DNA of 10,632 bases from Planctomycetota bacterium. Its GTDB lineage: Bacteria > Planctomycetota > Planctomycetia > Planctomycetales > Planctomycetaceae. The position numbers and the translations under genes are program-made. The stretch is taken from NCBI GenBank assembly GCA_029977045.1, contig JAPOLP010000120.1, forward strand, positions 1-10,632. The letters are read 5' to 3'. Position 1 is the stretch's first letter; every line of letters starts with the position of its first letter. Positions 7,657-10,632 of this stretch are shown here, piece after piece. The notes under the pieces were generated by a model. The model saw nothing but the letters and a program-made list of their open reading frames with translations. It did no database searches and was not told the origin of the DNA.

Positions 7657-7813
7657 CGTAGAACGGAATTCATTCCGTTCCGAGGGCTGAGAATGCTCGA
7701 TAACGTCGTCACTACAGACGGCAAAACCCCAGCCAATCACTGGCGCGCAACCCCATCGCCCCTCTTCCTTCGAGAGGCAGACTGTCGGCAAACGGAATGA
7801 ATTCCGTTCTACG
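7657..7813. repeat. 157-bp element bounded by 23-bp perfect inverted repeats (MITE-like or paired palindromic repeats)
   Basis: The sequence at 7657-7679 (beginning CGTAGAACGGAATTCATT) recurs as its exact reverse complement at 7791-7813. Each copy is itself a hairpin: GAACGGAA-TTCA-TTCCGTTC at 7661-7680, and AACGGAA-TGAA-TTCCGTT at 7791-7808. The 111-nt centre (7680-7790) has no gene and only a small inverted repeat (CCTCT at 7761-7765, AGAGG at 7773-7777). It starts 16 nt after the histidine phosphatase stop and ends 14 nt before the zinc-ribbon stop, filling the convergent gap. There is no convincing target-site duplication. It may be a small mobile-derived element, two independent REP-like insertions, or a bidirectional terminator; there is no T-run. 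Confidence 0.8.
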
Positions 7814-7827
7814 CTGTCGCGCGTGAC

Positions 7828-8319
7828 TCAGGACGCGTCTCCGCCTGCCTTGCTCCCGCCCGATGCTCCGTCACCTTGCCCTTCGCTACTCTTGCCCCGG
7901 CGTTTGCCCGATCGCCGGGGTCGGCGGCGACGTTTGTCGTGGCGGTTGCGCGGCTTCTCTTCCGAACTGCCGTTCTCGTCAGTCGAGTCACTGGCCGAAG
8001 CTTCGTCGGTGGACAGCACCTCGCTCTGCGTCTCAGGCTCCGGTGGCTCCGATTCCGGTAATGCCGCTGGCGGTGTTGCAAGCACAGCTGACTCTTCTGC
8101 GACCGTCACGGCTTCAGTTTCGACAGGCGAAGGCTCGTCGTCTTTGATGGCTGGTCGCGAGCCTCGTTCGGGCAGCGGCCGGACACCGGGGTGCAGTGGG
8201 GTGGGCTCGACGAGCTTCATCCACTTCAATCGACCGCTGCAGTTGCAGCGCGCAGATGCCTGGCTGGCCGACAGACGCGCCGAGCGACCGCATTCAGGGC
8301 ACTTCCAGTACCGTCGCAC
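7828..8319 (-). CDS. Zinc-ribbon protein with acidic and basic disordered tail
   Basis: I do not recognise a named family. The 163-residue product opens with a short zinc-ribbon-like module: Cys7-x2-Cys10 (KCPECGR) and Cys25-x-Cys27 (RCNCSG), followed by LKWMKLVEP. Residues about 50-120 are disordered in appearance and rich in Glu, Pro, Ser, Thr and Ala. Residues about 122-143 are strongly basic (RHDKRRRRPRRSGKRRGK), and the end is Gly/Ser-rich. A single metal-binding knob on a long charged tail suggests nucleic-acid or ribosome binding, but that is inference. The start is GTG at 8319: the frame is open further upstream but offers no ATG or GTG before an in-frame TAA, and there is no clear Shine-Dalgarno. 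It lies 116 nt downstream of the DUF1801 gene on the same strand, so co-transcription is possible. Biased composition makes the frame look odd, but the CPECG motif supports it as real. Confidence 0.78.
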   Translation of the reverse strand: MRRYWKCPECGRSARLSASQASARCNCSGRLKWMKLVEPTPLHPGVRPLPERGSRPAIKDDEPSPVETEAVTVAEESAVLATPPAALPESEPPEPETQSEVLSTDEASASDSTDENGSSEEKPRNRHDKRRRRPRRSGKRRGKSSEGQGDGASGGSKAGGDAS

Positions 8320-8435
8320 GTCACAGCTGAGTTTGAGTCCGGGACCTTTGATGGCTCTGCTCCTCGATCTGGTTTCGTCAGAGTGCCTGCAATTCGGGAT
8401 CGTCAGGCAGGCTATTTACACCCGAGAGCGTGAAG

Positions 8436-8810
8436 TTACCAGAAGCCGTCGTCTTCCCGCTCGCTGACAGCGTGAAGCCGTGCCTCGGCAATCTGGCGAA
8501 TCAGGTCTTCGGGCAGCGGCTTAGTGTACGGGACCTGCAGGCTCCCCTGCGTTGTTCGATGCTGCTTCAGCTCTTCCTGAAACGGTTCCAGGCCCTCGGC
8601 ATTTGGCGTGAAGTTCAGATGTGCCTTGTGAGCCGAGAAGGCGAACAGGAAACGAGGTTCGACGAAGAACGGGACTCCCCACTTGATCGTCTCCTCGGCA
8701 TCCGGAGCAACGCTCTGCAGAATGGCATACAGCTGTCGCAGATGCGGCTGCCCGTCGAGCGGGGCCGCCGCGATGTACTCAGTAATTGTCCTCGGACGGC
8801 TGCCTGCCAT
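8436..8810 (-). CDS. DUF1801 (YdhG-like) domain protein
   Basis: The 124-residue protein matches the small DUF1801 fold across about residues 8-115. Its features are TITEYIAA, the APDAEETIKWGVPFF segment (35-49), FAFSAHKAHLNFTP, the FQEELKQHRTTQGSLQVP segment and KPLPEDLIRQIAEARL. This is the usual order of an initial helix, a central EExIxWGxPxF motif, an aromatic/histidine strand (xxKxHxxF) and a C-terminal LPxxLI helix. The family is widespread and poorly characterised, so no reaction can be stated. The start is ATG with only a weak purine-rich stretch (AGGCAGAG) upstream. The zinc-ribbon gene follows on the same strand, and groEL lies divergently 397 bp away, so this gene's promoter must share that gap. 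Confidence 0.88.
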   Translation of the reverse strand: MAGSRPRTITEYIAAAPLDGQPHLRQLYAILQSVAPDAEETIKWGVPFFVEPRFLFAFSAHKAHLNFTPNAEGLEPFQEELKQHRTTQGSLQVPYTKPLPEDLIRQIAEARLHAVSEREDDGFW

Positions 8811-8946
8811 GTCTCTGCCTGACCCTTCGACGGACTCCGACTCGCTTCGCTGCGGGATTCTTCCGACGGCAGCAGCGTCCGGTCAATCGACGGAAGTCGT
8901 CTGCGTCACCTCGGAAGCCAGCCCGTGCCGGCTCCTGCTGATTTCT

Positions 8947-8978
8947 CTGCCACAACGGCAGCGGCAGCGACCTGCCGC
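8947..8978. promoter_or_regulatory. Two adjacent dyads, candidate activator-binding (enhancer) sites upstream of groEL
   Basis: CTGCC-ACAAC-GGCAG (8947-8961) abuts GCGGCAG-CGAC-CTGCCGC (8961-8978). This places four copies of the half-site CTGCC/GGCAG within 32 bp. They lie about 85-120 bp upstream of the start predicted from the sigma-54 promoter, a typical distance for enhancer-binding proteins. They could instead be chance in GC-rich DNA, or hairpins in a transcript. Confidence 0.4.
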
Positions 8979-9037
8979 GAACCCCCATCACGCCACAACC
9001 CATTTCACAACAGCAAGTTACCACCACACAAAACACT

Positions 9038-9054
9038 CTGGCACGCCCATTGCT
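9038..9054 (+). promoter_or_regulatory. Sigma-54 (RpoN) -24/-12 promoter of groEL
   Basis: CTGGCACG (9038-9045), four bases (CCCA), then TTGCT (9050-9054) match the sigma-54 consensus TGGCACG-N4-TTGCW at every defined position. The invariant GG and GC are exactly 10 bp apart. The predicted start is near 9063-9065, giving a leader of roughly 143 nt before the groEL GTG. Sigma-54 holoenzyme requires an ATP-hydrolysing enhancer-binding protein, so this implies on-demand activation of groEL. Strength comes from the perfect match, the orientation and the intergenic position. Confidence 0.82.
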
Positions 9055-9141
9055 TTTGTCGCATCCCAAACCGATTCTGCGCACTTTGGCAGCCCGCTGA
9101 GGCTCCAGTGTCAGACGGAACGGAAACAAAGTGGGTAGTTC

Positions 9142-9160
9142 TTCGGGAAACGATCCCGAG
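9142..9160 (+). other. Hairpin in the groEL leader
   Basis: TCGGGA (9143-9148) pairs with TCCCGA (9154-9159) around AACGA, with a flanking T-G wobble (9142 and 9160). It lies about 48 nt before the groEL start, inside the leader predicted from the sigma-54 promoter. No T-run follows. It could be an mRNA-stability or thermosensing structure, but nothing specific supports either. Confidence 0.35.
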
Positions 9161-9207
9161 CGCCCTTTGACGTATTTCTCGCCCTCTAATGGAACGGGGA
9201 ACCTGCC

Positions 9208-10632
9208 GTGGCAAAGATGCTGACATTTGACGACGAAGCGAGGAAAAGCCTGCTCGAAGGCGTTTCCAAGCTGGCCCGAGCCGTCAAGAGCACGCTCGGT
9301 CCGCGAGGCCGTAATGCGGTGCTCGATAAAGGCTGGGGTGCTCCCAAAGTGACGAAGGACGGTGTCACCGTCGCTGAAGACATCGAACTGGAAGATCCCT
9401 ACGAAAACATGGGCGCCCAGCTCGTCAAGGAAGTGGCTTCCAAGACCAGCGACGTCGCCGGAGACGGCACGACGACCGCAACGGTCCTCGCCGAAGCGAT
9501 CTTCCGCGAAGGTCTGAAGTACCTCGCTTCCGGCCACGACGCCATGTCGCTGCAACGCGGCATTCAGAAGGCGGTCAACGCGGTCATCGAAGAACTGCAC
9601 AAGCTGTCGACTCCAGTCGACGCGACAGACAAAAAGCAGGTCAAGACTGTCGCCACGATTGCCGGCAACAACGATCCGGAAATCGGCGAAATCCTGGCTG
9701 ACGCTCTGAAGAAAGTCGGCAAGGACGGCGTCATCACCGTCGAAGAAGGCCGCCAGGTCGCGACGGAAGTCACGCTCGTCGAAGGGATGCAGTTTGAACG
9801 CGGTTACCTGTCGCCACACTTCGTTACCGACGAAGACCGCCAGGTCGTCGAACTCGACAAGTGCCGCATCCTGATCTACGAAGAGAAGATCTCGAACGTC
9901 AAGGACCTGGTCCCGGTGCTCGAGAAGATCTCGAAGGCCGGCGCACCGCTGCTGATCATCGCCGAAGATATCGAAGGCGAAGCTCTGGCGACGCTGGTCG
10001 TCAACAAGCTCCGCGGCATTCTCAACGTCTGTGCCGTCAAGGCTCCGGGTTACGGCGATCGTCGCAAGGCGATGCTGGAAGACCTCGCGATCCTGACGGG
10101 CGGCAAGGCGATCTTCAAAGACCTGGGAATCAAGCTCGAAAACGTCGAGCTGGCTGATCTCGGAACCGCGAAGAAGATCATCGTCGACGCTGAAAACACG
10201 ACGGTCGTGCAGGGAGCGGGCTCGAAAGACGCCATCTCCGGCCGCTGCGACCAGATTCGTGCTGAAATCGAAGTCACGGATTCGGAATACGACACTGAAA
10301 AGCTGCAGGAACGTCTGGCGAAGCTCGCCGGCGGCGTTGCAGAAATCAAGGTCGGTGCCGCGACCGAAACCGAAATGAAGGAGCGCAAGGACCTGATCGA
10401 CGACGCTCTCGCCGCGACGCGAGCCGCCGTTGAAGAAGGCGTCGTTCCTGGCGGCGGAGTCGCTCTCGTTCGCTGTGCGAAGGCCCTCGAAAAGGTCGAC
10501 GCAACCGGCGACGAAGTTCACGGCGTCTCGATCATCCGCAACGTCCTGTCCATGCCGCTTCGCACGATCGCCGAGAACGCCGGCATCGACGGAGCCGTCG
10601 TCGCCAACCGCGTCAGCAAGTCGAAAGACAAG
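9208..10632 (+). CDS. groEL: Chaperonin GroEL (Hsp60), 3' truncated by the window
   Basis: The 475 codons present cover most of a GroEL subunit (about 545 aa). GroEL forms the ATP-driven double-ring folding chamber that works with a GroES lid. ATP-site motifs are intact: LGPRGRN (30-36), KDGVTVAEDIELEDP (50-64) and GDGTTTAT (85-92) with Asp86 at the catalytic magnesium-ligand position. The second catalytic Asp is Asp399 in IDDALAATRAA, and the chaperonin signature ending VVPGGG is at about 406-417. The apical domain (about 190-375) reads normally. The start is GTG at 9208, giving MAKML as in other GroELs, with GGGGA 7 nt upstream; the ATG at 9217 would lose the conserved MAK. There is no groES in the 397 bp upstream, where the neighbour is a divergent DUF1801 gene. 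This may therefore be one of several groEL copies, or groES may lie downstream or elsewhere. Regulation is probably by the sigma-54 promoter upstream. Confidence 0.98.
   Translation, partial: MAKMLTFDDEARKSLLEGVSKLARAVKSTLGPRGRNAVLDKGWGAPKVTKDGVTVAEDIELEDPYENMGAQLVKEVASKTSDVAGDGTTTATVLAEAIFREGLKYLASGHDAMSLQRGIQKAVNAVIEELHKLSTPVDATDKKQVKTVATIAGNNDPEIGEILADALKKVGKDGVITVEEGRQVATEVTLVEGMQFERGYLSPHFVTDEDRQVVELDKCRILIYEEKISNVKDLVPVLEKISKAGAPLLIIAEDIEGEALATLVVNKLRGILNVCAVKAPGYGDRRKAMLEDLAILTGGKAIFKDLGIKLENVELADLGTAKKIIVDAENTTVVQGAGSKDAISGRCDQIRAEIEVTDSEYDTEKLQERLAKLAGGVAEIKVGAATETEMKERKDLIDDALAATRAAVEEGVVPGGGVALVRCAKALEKVDATGDEVHGVSIIRNVLSMPLRTIAENAGIDGAVVANRVSKSKDK

Larger units (their letters stand above)
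8811..9207. other. 397-bp divergent control region between the DUF1801 gene and groEL
   Basis: I see no credible gene here. An open frame on the plus strand encodes low-complexity, Gln/His/Thr-rich sequence and is judged a shadow. The region holds, in order, two GGCAG/CTGCC dyads (8947-8978), a sigma-54 promoter (9038-9054), a leader hairpin (9142-9160) and the groEL ribosome-binding site GGGGA (9196-9200). I found no CIRCE operator (TTAGCACTC-N9-GAGTGCTAA) and no clear minus-strand promoter for the DUF1801 gene. Confidence 0.7.

Noticed and set aside
8683..9138. A 151-codon plus-strand frame ahead of groEL
   Set aside because: Half of it is antisense to the DUF1801 gene and the rest is low-complexity. 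It has no homology I can recognise and it overlaps the sigma-54 promoter.
9167..9190. A sigma-70 or heat-shock-type promoter just before groEL (TTGACG, then TCTAAT)
   Set aside because: The spacer is only 12 bp, too short for sigma-70, and the -10 side does not match a sigma-32-type CCCCAT box well. The sigma-54 site upstream is far stronger.
8779..10521. A 580-codon open frame on the minus strand across groEL
   Set aside because: It is antisense to an unmistakable groEL. Long antisense frames are expected with this GC-rich codon bias, and its translation shows no recognisable motif.

Overview
The window is GC-rich (about 60% by eye) and gene-dense. It most probably comes from the chromosome of a member of the Planctomycetota. 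This rests on the family mix and on the palindromic repeats, which resemble ones I associate with planctomycete genomes. It also rests on the GroEL N-terminus (LDKGWGAPKVTKDG style), GTG starts, and coding genes with weak or absent Shine-Dalgarno sequences. No database search was possible, so the phylum is an inference. I see no phage, transposase, CRISPR, rRNA or tRNA gene.

Layout, left to right. (1) Positions 1-2241 (+) hold the 3' portion of a large protein with a probable TIM-barrel glycoside-hydrolase-like part, a helical linker and a C-terminal jelly-roll; its N-terminus lies outside the window. (2) Positions 2534-3565 (+) encode a class II fructose-bisphosphate aldolase (fbaA), a single-gene unit closed by a strong intrinsic terminator at 3634-3661. 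(3) Positions 3891-4943 (+) encode a coiled-coil protein of unknown function. It is convergent with (4) an HDOD-domain protein at 5126-6058 (-), and a long REP-like stem-loop lies between them. (5) Divergent from the HDOD gene is a two-gene operon: a bacterial arginyl/leucyl-tRNA-protein transferase (bpt/ate, 6239-7012) overlapping by 4 nt a histidine phosphatase (7009-7641). (6) A second convergent junction carries a 157-bp element bounded by 23-bp perfect inverted repeats. It is followed on the minus strand by a zinc-ribbon protein with a long disordered tail (7828-8319) and a DUF1801 protein (8436-8810). (7) A 397-bp intergenic region leads to groEL (9208 to the window end, 3' truncated), which has no groES directly upstream.

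The most striking non-coding signal is a full-consensus sigma-54 (RpoN) -24/-12 promoter at 9038-9054 facing groEL. Four CTGCC/GGCAG half-sites arranged as two dyads lie about 85-120 bp upstream of the predicted start, where sigma-54 activators usually bind. A roughly 140-nt leader with a hairpin follows. I see no CIRCE element. Together these suggest that this chaperonin copy is activated by an enhancer-binding protein rather than by the classical HrcA/CIRCE or sigma-32 routes.

Most genes look like core or lineage-specific housekeeping functions: glycolysis, N-end-rule proteolysis, chaperone and signalling. I found no clearly new multi-gene system. The candidates most worth following are the sigma-54/groEL control region, the zinc-ribbon protein, and the palindromic repeats at both convergent gene ends.
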